DNA of 64,000 nucleotides, from positions 124,001 to 188,000 of the forward strand of contig NZ_FNJV01000007.1 in the NCBI RefSeq assembly GCF_900103125.1, given 5' to 3'. How positions within the stretch are numbered: position 1 is the first letter of the stretch; each line of letters opens with the position of its first letter. The notes below the pieces were generated by a model. That model was not told where the DNA came from, made no database searches, and saw nothing but the letters and a program-made list of their open reading frames with translations. Source of the DNA: Mucilaginibacter sp. OK268 (GTDB lineage Bacteria > Bacteroidota > Bacteroidia > Sphingobacteriales > Sphingobacteriaceae). The translations under genes and the position numbers were made by a program. Of the stretch, positions 25,122 through 32,418 are shown piece by piece.

Positions 25122-25589
25122 TTATTTTTCCGGAGTGTTCAAATACCTGTGATCCACAGAAAACCTGCCGCCACCACTTATCACAAGGGATATAGCCAGA
25201 CCGATCATCAGCAGGTCGAACTCAAAACCTTCGAAGCCTTTGGGATTTGTGCCAAACCAATCCATAAAAAAGCCAGCCTGCCAATGATGTGTAATGATAA
25301 TGCCTATAAACAGCGGGATGATCAAGGCAGCGATTATACGCGTTGCCCAACCCATGATCAGCAGGATGGAGCCTGCAAACTCGATCACGATCACAATAAA
25401 TCCGATAAGCCAGGGCAGGTGCACAACCCCTGTAAAATATTGCATAGTATTTGCAAAACCCATGCCGCCAAAAAGCCCCAACAGTTTTTGCGCGCCATGC
25501 GGTAATAATATGAAGCCCAAAGTAAGGCGACTGATAGCTGCGGGCCAATTGCCCGAAGTGCTAAAGATTGTGTTTCTGATATTTTTCAT
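25122..25589 (-). CDS. DoxX family membrane protein
   Basis: A 155-residue protein with four hydrophobic helices and the DoxX N-terminal pattern (ISRLTLGFILLPHGAQKLLGLFGG), followed by IVIVIEFAGSILLIMG and a C-terminal LLMIGLAISLVISGGGRFSVD. DoxX-like proteins are small inner-membrane proteins linked to thiosulfate:quinone oxidoreductase subunits or redox stress; the exact function is generally unknown. It lies 62 bases downstream of a Crp-like regulator on the same strand and is probably its co-transcribed partner. Confidence 0.88.
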   Translation of the reverse strand: MKNIRNTIFSTSGNWPAAISRLTLGFILLPHGAQKLLGLFGGMGFANTMQYFTGVVHLPWLIGFIVIVIEFAGSILLIMGWATRIIAALIIPLFIGIIITHHWQAGFFMDWFGTNPKGFEGFEFDLLMIGLAISLVISGGGRFSVDHRYLNTPEK

Positions 25590-25651
25590 GAAGCAAAATT
25601 CGGCAGGCCAAAAATGCTGTCTATGAAACTACATTCATAAATTGCCCGTTA

Positions 25652-26224
25652 TTATAGTTTATTACGGCGGATCCTGCTTAAAAACTGAGGGGTTATACCC
25701 AGGTAAGAGGCTATCAGATATTGGGGGATCCGTTGCTGTATAGTAGGGTAGCGCTTGAGAAAAATGTCATAACGCTGCTCGGCGGTAAAGCTGATCGCTT
25801 CCATCACCCGTGATTGTGAGGCTACAAAGGCGTTTTGAAAAAGGATCCGGAAATATCGTTCCATAGCCGGTACCGCTATCAGCAGCTTGTCCAGCGCGTG
25901 TTTATCTATCTGCAAAAGCTCGGTCTCTTCCAAAGCCGATATATAAAGCGTGGAAGGCTGCCCGGTTAAAAAGCTGTACAGATCGCCGGCATACCAGTTT
26001 TCTATAGCCAAAAAAACGATATGCTCGGTGCCCTGCTCATCAAGCGTATATGCTTTTAAGCATCCTTTCACAATAAAACTCTCATACCTGCATATTTCAC
26101 CGGCCCGTATCAAATATCCGTGTTTTTTGATGTGGGTGGTTTTAAAATTGGAGAGTACAAGACGGGCATCATCGGCAGAAAGATCTGCATGCTGATGGAT
26201 ATGTTTTAATAATAGGTCGCTCAT
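25652..26224 (-). CDS. Crp/Fnr family transcriptional regulator
   Basis: A 190-residue protein with an N-terminal cyclic-nucleotide-binding-like beta-roll (about 10-125, KHGYLIRAGEICRYESFIVKG split at the roll) and a short C-terminal HTH (about 150-190, IPQYLIASYLGITPQFLSRIRR). There are no Fnr-type cysteines, and the cAMP-contacting Arg/Thr pattern is not evident, so the ligand is unknown. It is typical of the short Crp-like proteins found in Bacteroidota next to the gene they control, here DoxX. Confidence 0.88.
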   Translation of the reverse strand: MSDLLLKHIHQHADLSADDARLVLSNFKTTHIKKHGYLIRAGEICRYESFIVKGCLKAYTLDEQGTEHIVFLAIENWYAGDLYSFLTGQPSTLYISALEETELLQIDKHALDKLLIAVPAMERYFRILFQNAFVASQSRVMEAISFTAEQRYDIFLKRYPTIQQRIPQYLIASYLGITPQFLSRIRRNKL

Positions 26225-26358
26225 TAAATCAGAAATATTTATCTAAGAGGCTGTTTGAATTTGATTTTACAGAAATGTTATAACGGGTTTTAACGACTGC
26301 TACTTAATTAGTGGCAAAGTATTTTTAAATCAATATATTTAACTATCAAATATAAATC

Positions 26359-26820
26359 ATGAAAAAAGCAGGCTTATTATTCATTTTCGCGTTTTTGTTG
26401 ACTTTTTATACGTTTGGGCAGGACCAAAAGGCTATGTTATACAGCAAAGACCCTCAGCTTGCCAAAAATAAGAAACTGGTTTATGATTTTTGGCGGGAGG
26501 TTCTTGAGGGCGGACATCTTGAGCTTGCAGCCAAATATCTGTTACCAACATACATTCAGCATAACCCCAATGTACCAACCGGGCGGCAGGGCTTTATTGA
26601 TTTCTTTTCCAAATTTGCCAAACCTTTAGCTATAAAGGCAACCGTTAAAGCGCCGCTGATTTCCATAGTTGCCGAAGGCAACCTGGTTGTACTTAGCTTT
26701 AAAGATGAACATCCAGATCCGAAGGTTAAAGGCGAAAAATATATTACCACCTGGTTTGATATGCTACGTATCGAAAACGGAAAAATAGCCGAGCATTGGG
26801 ACAGCGCACTTAAAAATTAA
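26359..26820 (+). CDS. Secreted SnoaL-like (NTF2-fold) protein
   Basis: A 153-residue protein with a signal peptide (MKKAGLLFIFAFLLTFYTFGQ) and one SnoaL-like alpha+beta domain: VYDFWREVLEGGHLELAAKYL, YIQHNPNVPTGRQGFIDFF and the C-terminal YITTWFDMLRIENGKIAEHWD. The HNP and EHWD motifs are typical of the polyketide-cyclase/ester-hydrolase-like group. Such proteins are widespread and mostly uncharacterised. It is divergent from the Crp-like gene and so may belong to its regulon. Confidence 0.85.
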   Translation: MKKAGLLFIFAFLLTFYTFGQDQKAMLYSKDPQLAKNKKLVYDFWREVLEGGHLELAAKYLLPTYIQHNPNVPTGRQGFIDFFSKFAKPLAIKATVKAPLISIVAEGNLVVLSFKDEHPDPKVKGEKYITTWFDMLRIENGKIAEHWDSALKN

Positions 26821-26912
26821 CCACCCGAATCCTGATGTGATTAAAAGTATTGCCTTGCGTAACAAAACTGTGCAATCCTTAAGATAAAATAAGCTGCCTG
26901 ATATCCCCGATT

Positions 26913-27425
26913 TTACGATACTGCTGGCGGAAGAGCGGCCTTTTTTAGCTTTCGTAATTTAACTATCTGATAGGTGACACCCACTATATATAACAGGAAC
27001 CAGATGCCGAGCCACATTTTTACCATAGGCGAATCAGGGCCGCTGGCCAAAGGCTGACTAATGGGTAACCTGGTCAGTGTTTCGACAGTAGTGGGTATCA
27101 TCGAGAAAAAGAGGGTTAAGGATAGCAGGATGATCTGTATGTAATCGGCCGCTTTTCCAAAAAATGGGATCGATCTCGCATAAACCGCGATAGGCAATAT
27201 CACCAGGATAATAATACCAAGCGCGTGCCCGGCAGAAGGGTGCCCTGTTTTCATGATCGGGAAGCCGGTAAGGCAGGTAATAATGGTTAAAATAACATAT
27301 AAGCGGCCCGCGCCTTCACCCGGATTTATTTTTCCATGGCGAAATAAAGCGATAACAGCAGTAATGATGGCCAACACACTGATAATGGTGTGGATGATCC
27401 CAAGTACAGAAAGGTGGTTCGGCAT
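26913..27425 (-). CDS. Uncharacterised membrane protein
   Basis: A 170-residue protein with five likely membrane helices (about 5-25, 43-60, 68-86, 92-114 and 135-155) and a short basic C-terminus (KLRKLKKAALPPA). No family motif is recognised. It has a free-standing position, convergent with the SnoaL-like gene. Function cannot be assigned. Confidence 0.7.
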   Translation of the reverse strand: MPNHLSVLGIIHTIISVLAIITAVIALFRHGKINPGEGAGRLYVILTIITCLTGFPIMKTGHPSAGHALGIIILVILPIAVYARSIPFFGKAADYIQIILLSLTLFFSMIPTTVETLTRLPISQPLASGPDSPMVKMWLGIWFLLYIVGVTYQIVKLRKLKKAALPPAVS

Positions 27426-27554
27426 AATGGTGATTTTTAAGGTTAACAGTTTCTGTATTAAATATAGGCAATTAGCTGTTAAGTAGGATAGAGGTACCGG
27501 GATAAATTATCCTTTCGGCATACCGAAATTTTTTTCGTATATTTATGCAAACGG

Positions 27555-27589
27555 CAGCCCGGTTCTCTTTTTATAAGGGAACCGGGCTG
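27555..27589. other. GC-rich hairpin in a divergent promoter region
   Basis: CAGCCCGGTTC (27555-27565) and GAACCGGGCTG (27579-27589) form a perfect 11-bp stem followed by TTTAGTT. It resembles a terminator, yet no gene ends here in either direction. It may end a short unannotated RNA or be an isolated hairpin. Confidence 0.5.
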
Positions 27590-27694
27590 TTTAGTTAAAG
27601 CCAAACAAGACCCAAAAATCAACTGTTTTGTATTTAGTTATTTGATAGTCAGTTATTTAATACTTTTTAAACCTTTCAAAACCCATCAAAAATT

Positions 27695-27734
27695 TGTTAA
27701 AAAGTGTTAAAATGGCGTTAAAACTTTGTTAAAA
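27695..27734. promoter_or_regulatory. Pho-box-like array of phased TGTTAA repeats
   Basis: TGTTAA/CGTTAA hexamers begin at 27695, 27705, 27716 and 27727, a period of 10-11 bases, so all face the same side of the helix. On the minus strand they read TTAACA spaced by 4-5 bases, the layout of PhoP/PhoB binding sites in several bacteria. Further TGTTAA copies occur at 27778 and 27856. The downstream gene encodes an alkaline phosphatase, which fits phosphate-starvation control. Confidence 0.6.
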
Positions 27735-27937
27735 TGACCAAAAGTGAAGCGTTTTACGCTGTTTTTGAGCAGAATAGTGTTAAAATTTAAGGTTTAAAAA
27801 GTTTTTGAGCAATCCGATCCACGAAAAAGACGAGGTTAACATTCAGTTTAATTTATGTTAACAAGATAACAGTTTCTTTGGCGCAAATTAAAACAGGGAG
27901 CTATATTGCACCGCCGTTTTACATCAACAATTTCCGC

Positions 27938-29782
27938 ATGAATAATTTTACAAAAGCAGTTACCATTTTAGGGGCCTTAGCAATTACCGGGATAAGCGCC
28001 AACGCACAACAAACAAAAACTTATACCGTTGCCGACGCGCATTCGCACAATGATTATAAAAATAATATCCCCTTTTTGCGGGCTTATGAAAAGGGTTTCG
28101 GATCTATAGAGGCTGATGTATATGCAGTTAACGGCCAGCTGATGGTGGCCCATGATAAAAAGGAGATCAGTGCCAAACGCTCACTGAAAATTCTGTACAT
28201 CGACCCACTGATCGAAAAATTCAGCCGCGATAGCCAGCGAAAACTTCGCCTGCTGATCGAGATCAAGGAAGATCACAAAGCGGTATTGCCATTGGTGATC
28301 AAAGAGTTAAAGCCGCTTGAAAAATATTTTTCCTATGAAGGTCATCCAGGCCGTTTGTCTATCGTAATGACTGGCGCCGTACCGCCAGCTGCCGAAATGA
28401 CTAACTACCCTGATTGGATCTCCTTTGATGTAGATCATATGGATGGCTTTAATGCGCAGCAATGGAAAAAGGTAGGGTTGGTAAGCTTCCCCTTCAGTAA
28501 ATATCTGAAATGGAACGGTAAAGGCGTATTGAACAAAGAAGAGATCAGCAGAGTGAAAGCGGGTATAGACAGTGTGCATCAAGCGGGTAAAATGGTCCGT
28601 TTTTGGGAAACTCCTGATACCAAAAGCAGCTGGCTGGCCCTGGTCAGGTTAGGTGTTGACGTGATTGGTACAGACAAAATAGAAGAGCTTGGTGATTTCC
28701 TGAATAAAAAGCCGCACAGCGAATATTTATCGCCGGCACCTTACGCCGTATACCATCCAACTTATAGTTCAGATGGCTCACAGAAGAAGGTCAAAAACAT
28801 TATTCTATGTATTGGCGATGGGATGGGGCTATCGCAGATCTATTCAACTTATACGGCTAACCGTGGTCAGCTGAATATATTCCAGATGCAAAATATAGGT
28901 TTTTCTATCACCTATTCGGCTGATGCTTATATCACCGATTCAGCTGCCGGAGGTACAGCTTTCGCTACCGGTCAAAAGACAGATGACCGCGCAGTAGGGG
29001 TTGATCCTTCTGGTAAACCACTAAAATCATTGGCCGTTTATAGCGCCGAAGCCGGAAAGAAAACCGCTGACATTGTTGCCTGCGAGTTGACCGATGCTAC
29101 GCCCGCGGTATTCTATGCCCATCAGTCAGAGCGTTCGAGCGCTACAGCTATTGCTAATGATATGGTATCAACCCCGATCGATATTTTGTTGGGTTCCGGC
29201 TATAAAGATTTTACAGAAAGGGTAAATGGCGAAACGCCATTAGATAAAATGAAGCAGAAAGGCTATACCATTATCCGCAATTTTGATGAGTTTTTAAGCT
29301 CACAGGCTCCTAAAATAGTGGCCCTGGTGGATGATAGCGTAACCCGACCAAAAATGGAAGGCAGGGGAAATTACCTGCCCCTGGCTTTTAATAAAGTTAC
29401 CACTGCGTTTAAAAATAACCCTCAGGGATTTTTTATGATGGTTGAAGGTTCGCAAATTGACCATGGTGGCCATAGCAATAACCTGAAACAGGTAATTACC
29501 GAAAATAGCGATTTTGACCAGGTTGTAGGCAACGCCCTGCGCTTTGCCGACGAAGATGGTGAAACATTGGTCATTGTAACTGCCGATCATGAAACCGGCG
29601 GCTTAACCCTGCTTGATGGCAACGTTAAGAACGGATATGTTTGGGGTGATTTCAGCACCAATGACCACACCGGCACGCCAGTTCCTGTCTTTGCATACGG
29701 TCCTCACGCCGGTGATTTCAGGGGTGTGTATCAAAATACCGAGATTTTTAACAAATTGTTGGCCCTGATAAAAGCTAAGTAA
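27938..29782 (+). CDS. Secreted phosphodiesterase-like / alkaline phosphatase fusion
   Basis: A 614-residue two-domain exported protein (signal MNNFTKAVTILGALAITGISANAQ). Residues about 25-245 form a GDPD/PI-PLC-like TIM barrel: AHSHNDYKNNIPFL, GSIEADVYAVNGQLMVAHD, LRLLIEIKED and LGVDVIGTDKI. Residues about 285-614 are an alkaline phosphatase: D294 in IGDGMG, nucleophile S335 in TDSAAGGTAFATG, DHGGHSNN near 508-515, and H551 in ADHETGG. The pair could cleave a glycerophosphodiester and then remove phosphate from the released monoester. The ATG at 27938 starts the signal peptide; the earlier in-frame start does not. Pho-box-like repeats lie upstream. Confidence 0.88.
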   Translation: MNNFTKAVTILGALAITGISANAQQTKTYTVADAHSHNDYKNNIPFLRAYEKGFGSIEADVYAVNGQLMVAHDKKEISAKRSLKILYIDPLIEKFSRDSQRKLRLLIEIKEDHKAVLPLVIKELKPLEKYFSYEGHPGRLSIVMTGAVPPAAEMTNYPDWISFDVDHMDGFNAQQWKKVGLVSFPFSKYLKWNGKGVLNKEEISRVKAGIDSVHQAGKMVRFWETPDTKSSWLALVRLGVDVIGTDKIEELGDFLNKKPHSEYLSPAPYAVYHPTYSSDGSQKKVKNIILCIGDGMGLSQIYSTYTANRGQLNIFQMQNIGFSITYSADAYITDSAAGGTAFATGQKTDDRAVGVDPSGKPLKSLAVYSAEAGKKTADIVACELTDATPAVFYAHQSERSSATAIANDMVSTPIDILLGSGYKDFTERVNGETPLDKMKQKGYTIIRNFDEFLSSQAPKIVALVDDSVTRPKMEGRGNYLPLAFNKVTTAFKNNPQGFFMMVEGSQIDHGGHSNNLKQVITENSDFDQVVGNALRFADEDGETLVIVTADHETGGLTLLDGNVKNGYVWGDFSTNDHTGTPVPVFAYGPHAGDFRGVYQNTEIFNKLLALIKAK

Positions 29783-30109
29783 GCGTAAATCGGACACTTT
29801 CCTGAATCAGGAGCAAAAAGCGCCTTGAATGATTTATACGGGGCGTTTTTTGTTTGTTTTATATAACTGGTTATTTACCTGCCCTTAACTTTCCGGAAAC
29901 GTTTGCGCATTTTTAACTAAACTTCTTGTTTCTCTGTTCGCATTTATCTCTAATTTAGTTAACCAATTATAACCGTGAATAGCCCCTGATCATGACCTCT
30001 GTTATCAGCAACAATGAGGTAATTGAAACAGCTGATTAAGCCCGGTTTTTACTGTAATGATTTGATAACGTTACAGTCGGTATTGATTAACCTTAAAAAA
30101 CTAAGATTG
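29783..30109. other. 327-base intergenic region before PUL1
   Basis: It holds the terminator of the phosphatase gene (29815-29855) and an AT-rich stretch leading to the ECF sigma gene. No further gene or strong site is seen. Confidence 0.65.
29815..29855 (+). terminator. Rho-independent terminator with a bulged stem
   Basis: AAAAAGCGCC (29815-29824) pairs with GGCGTTTTT (29842-29850) with one bulged G, followed by more T. It ends the phosphatase transcript about 30 bases after its stop. Confidence 0.72.
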
Positions 30110-30676
30110 ATGCTTATGCCTGAAACAGTTTCTATAACAGCATTTCAAAATGGTGATATGGGAGCGTTCAATCACGTTTTTAACTTTTTTTATAAACGGG
30201 TCTGTTTCTTTGCTGCCGGAATTGTTAATGAAAACTTTGCTGAAGATATTGTTCAGGATGCTTTTGTAAAACTGTGGGAAAGGCGGAGGAGTTTTAAGGA
30301 TTTAAATTCTATAAAGGCTTTTTTATATCTAACTACAAAAAACAGTTGTATCAACTCTTACAAACATCAAAAGGTTGTTGACAAATTTGAAGGTGCGCAG
30401 GTAGAATCTATTGAACAGTCAAATATGATGCATCAGCTAATTGAGGCCGAAGTACTGGAAGAGGTTCAACGCGCTGTTGAACAATTACCTCCCGGCTACC
30501 GGAAGGTAATTTATCTGAGTTATTTTGAAGGATTGAGCAACCAGGAAACGGCCGACTATCTGCAGGTTTCCATCAATACCGTAAAAACACAAAAAGTACG
30601 CAGCCTGCGTATTTTACGCGAAATATTAAAACACTCGCCAACTGCTATAGCATTGTTGATACATAAAGTGCTGTGA
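30110..30676 (+). CDS. ECF RNA polymerase sigma factor of PUL1
   Basis: A sigma-70 family ECF factor of about 188 residues. Region 2 is recognisable as FNHVFNFFYKRVCFF with ENFAEDIVQDAFVKLWE; region 4 as LPPGYRKVIYLSYFEGLSNQETADYLQVSINTVKTQK, which carries the HTH. Adjacent ATGs at 30110 and 30116 are equally plausible starts; an in-frame start at 30023 adds unmatched residues. It is followed by a FecR gene and an STN-bearing SusC, so it probably directs transcription of PUL1 when the SusC is loaded with glycan. Confidence 0.9.
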   Translation: MLMPETVSITAFQNGDMGAFNHVFNFFYKRVCFFAAGIVNENFAEDIVQDAFVKLWERRRSFKDLNSIKAFLYLTTKNSCINSYKHQKVVDKFEGAQVESIEQSNMMHQLIEAEVLEEVQRAVEQLPPGYRKVIYLSYFEGLSNQETADYLQVSINTVKTQKVRSLRILREILKHSPTAIALLIHKVL

Positions 30677-30750
30677 TTCACTATTAAAGTATTGTGCGGT
30701 CTGGATAAGCAATTCTCTTTATTTAGTAGTATCCCGACTGCTTTGTTTAT

Positions 30751-30854
30751 GGTTTACAGTGTAAACCCAGTTTAACGTGTTTTTTGAATTTAACTATCTC
30801 ATTTTCAAATAAATGTATTTGTGTAAACCATAAAAAGTGTAAACCATGTAAACC
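30751..30854. repeat. TGTAAACC repeat cluster between sigma and fecR
   Basis: Direct copies of TGTAAACC begin at 30760, 30822, 30838 and 30847; an inverted copy GGTTTACA at 30751-30758 makes a palindrome GGTTTAC-AGT-GTAAACC with the first. The cluster sits 120-220 bases upstream of fecR, in otherwise AT-rich DNA, and looks like a protein-binding array. Confidence 0.6.
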
Positions 30855-30973
30855 CACTTTTGCCAAAATAGATATCTGGTTCAGGCTTACATTTCTTAAC
30901 CGAACTCACGTTTTAATATTTTTTTTTAAAGCTGTCACCCGTTATGCAACCATAGGTGTTTGTATAGTAACCA

Positions 30974-32158
30974 ATGGAAAAAACCGAACACGATATTTAT
31001 GTTGCCGGGCTTATCGGCAAATTGTTGAATGGCGATATTTCGCCTGATGAACATCTGTGGTTAAAAAACTGGATGGATGAAAGCGAAGCTAATCGGGAGC
31101 TTTTCAATAAGCTAACCGATCCTGATCATCTGGAAAAACAACTTGACTATTGGAACACAATTGATAACAATAGTGCCTGGGAAAAACTACAGGGAAAGTT
31201 GGAGACAACGGAAACAACCCATCGGTTTAAATATCGGTCATTGCTGAAGTACGCTGCGGCTGTGGTATTGTTATTAACCGTTTCTATCTTAATATACCGG
31301 GGTAACGATAAATCCCCAAAAAAGCTGGTTAACAAAATAGCGCAGGAATCGATCAACCCCGGAAGTAACCACGCCATATTGATCCTTAATGATGGTCAAA
31401 AAGTAACTCTTAAGAAACACGCGAAAATATCTCTGAATGAAGCGGACGGTACTGCTGTATCTAACCAAAACGATGTACTGACTTATAAGCAAAGTGCGGG
31501 CAGCGCCGATGCAGAGCAAAACCTCACCTACAATACAATCATGGTTCCGCGTGGCGGTGAATACCAGCTCATATTAGCCGATGGGTCAAAAGTATGGATG
31601 AATTCTGCTTCTACTTTAAAATACCCGACAGCTTTTTCAGGCAAGGAGCGAAAAGTTTATTTAACCGGCGAGGCCTATTTTGAGGTGGCCAAAAATAAGG
31701 CTATGCCATTTATTGTAAAAACCAATAAAGCCGAAGTACAGGTTTTAGGCACCCACTTTAATGTAATGGCTTATGAGGATGAAGCTAATAACAAGACTAC
31801 ATTATTAGAAGGGACTGTACGAATACAATCGTCGTCGGCTGTTAATGTGATCAAGCCGGGACAGCAAGCGATAATCAATGACCAGGGCCAGCAAAAAATA
31901 ATCAGTGATATCAATATAGATGAGGAAATAGCCTGGAAAAACGGCTTCTTCATATTTAAAGATGCCGGGATCAAAAGCATTATGCAGCAGGCAGTTCGCT
32001 GGTATGACCTTGATGTAGTGTACGAGGGTGATATTCCTGAAATACAGTTTAGCGGCAAAATGTCGCGAAAGGTTGATTTTTATGGATTCGTTAACATATT
32101 AAAGTATGCAGGCCTGCATTTCAATATCAAAGGGAAAACTGTAACCATAACTAAATAA
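30974..32158 (+). CDS. FecR-type anti-sigma factor of PUL1
   Basis: A 394-residue inner-membrane protein. The cytoplasmic N-terminal segment (1-88) has the anti-sigma helical pattern (YVAGLIGKLLNGDISPDEHLWL). It is followed by a transmembrane helix (about 90-108), a periplasmic FecR domain (MVPRGGEYQLILADGSKVW, EAYFEVAKNKAMPFIV) and a C-terminal STN-like DUF4974 domain (GIKSIMQQAVRWYDLDVVY). It would hold the PUL1 sigma factor until the SusC STN domain signals. The gap to the sigma gene is almost 300 bases, wider than usual, and contains the TGTAAACC repeats. Confidence 0.9.
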   Translation: MEKTEHDIYVAGLIGKLLNGDISPDEHLWLKNWMDESEANRELFNKLTDPDHLEKQLDYWNTIDNNSAWEKLQGKLETTETTHRFKYRSLLKYAAAVVLLLTVSILIYRGNDKSPKKLVNKIAQESINPGSNHAILILNDGQKVTLKKHAKISLNEADGTAVSNQNDVLTYKQSAGSADAEQNLTYNTIMVPRGGEYQLILADGSKVWMNSASTLKYPTAFSGKERKVYLTGEAYFEVAKNKAMPFIVKTNKAEVQVLGTHFNVMAYEDEANNKTTLLEGTVRIQSSSAVNVIKPGQQAIINDQGQQKIISDINIDEEIAWKNGFFIFKDAGIKSIMQQAVRWYDLDVVYEGDIPEIQFSGKMSRKVDFYGFVNILKYAGLHFNIKGKTVTITK

Positions 32159-32188
32159 CAGATCGGTGTGTGAGAAGACTGATCTGTT
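32157..32188. other. Hairpin at fecR/susC junction, PUL1
   Basis: AACAGATC (32157-32164) and GATCTGTT (32181-32188) form an 8-bp stem starting within the fecR stop codon. It may cause partial termination between fecR and susC. A similar hairpin occupies the same position in PUL2 (41718-41754). Confidence 0.5.
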
Positions 32189-32316
32189 TACAAGAGCATA
32201 GTAACCAATTATTAAACTTAAATTAAAAAAGATGAACGAACAAATACCTGCTACACCTTAAGAAATTACAGGGCACCGCTATGCAGCCCGTTTCACACAT
32301 TTTTAACGATGATAAA

Positions 32317-32347
32317 AACCGGAGAGTGCTGGAACACTCACCCGGTT
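32317..32347 (+). other. Hairpin in the susC leader, PUL1
   Basis: AACCGG pairs with CCGGTT (32317-32322, 32342-32347) and GAGTG with CACTC (32324-32328, 32335-32339) around loop CTGGAA, about 70 bases before the SusC ATG. No T run follows, so it is more likely a leader structure than a terminator. Confidence 0.45.
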
Positions 32348-32418
32348 ATATCTGGGCAAACCAATTATTGCTGACCGCATAATTGAAAATTCGAGTCTAA
32401 CCCAAACTGAACAAAAGT

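Larger units (their letters stand above)
27426..27937. other. 512-base divergent intergenic region with hairpin and Pho-box-like array
   Basis: No protein-coding gene was found. The region contains a GC-rich hairpin (27555-27589), an array of phased TGTTAA hexamers (27695-27732, with outliers at 27778 and 27856) and two copies of GTTTTTGAGCA (27761-27771 and 27801-27811). It is the likely control region of the phosphatase gene at 27938. Confidence 0.7.

Noticed and set aside
32232..32261. Nine-codon mini-ORF in the susC leader of PUL1
   Set aside because: Short and unsupported, with no repeat of regulatory codons.
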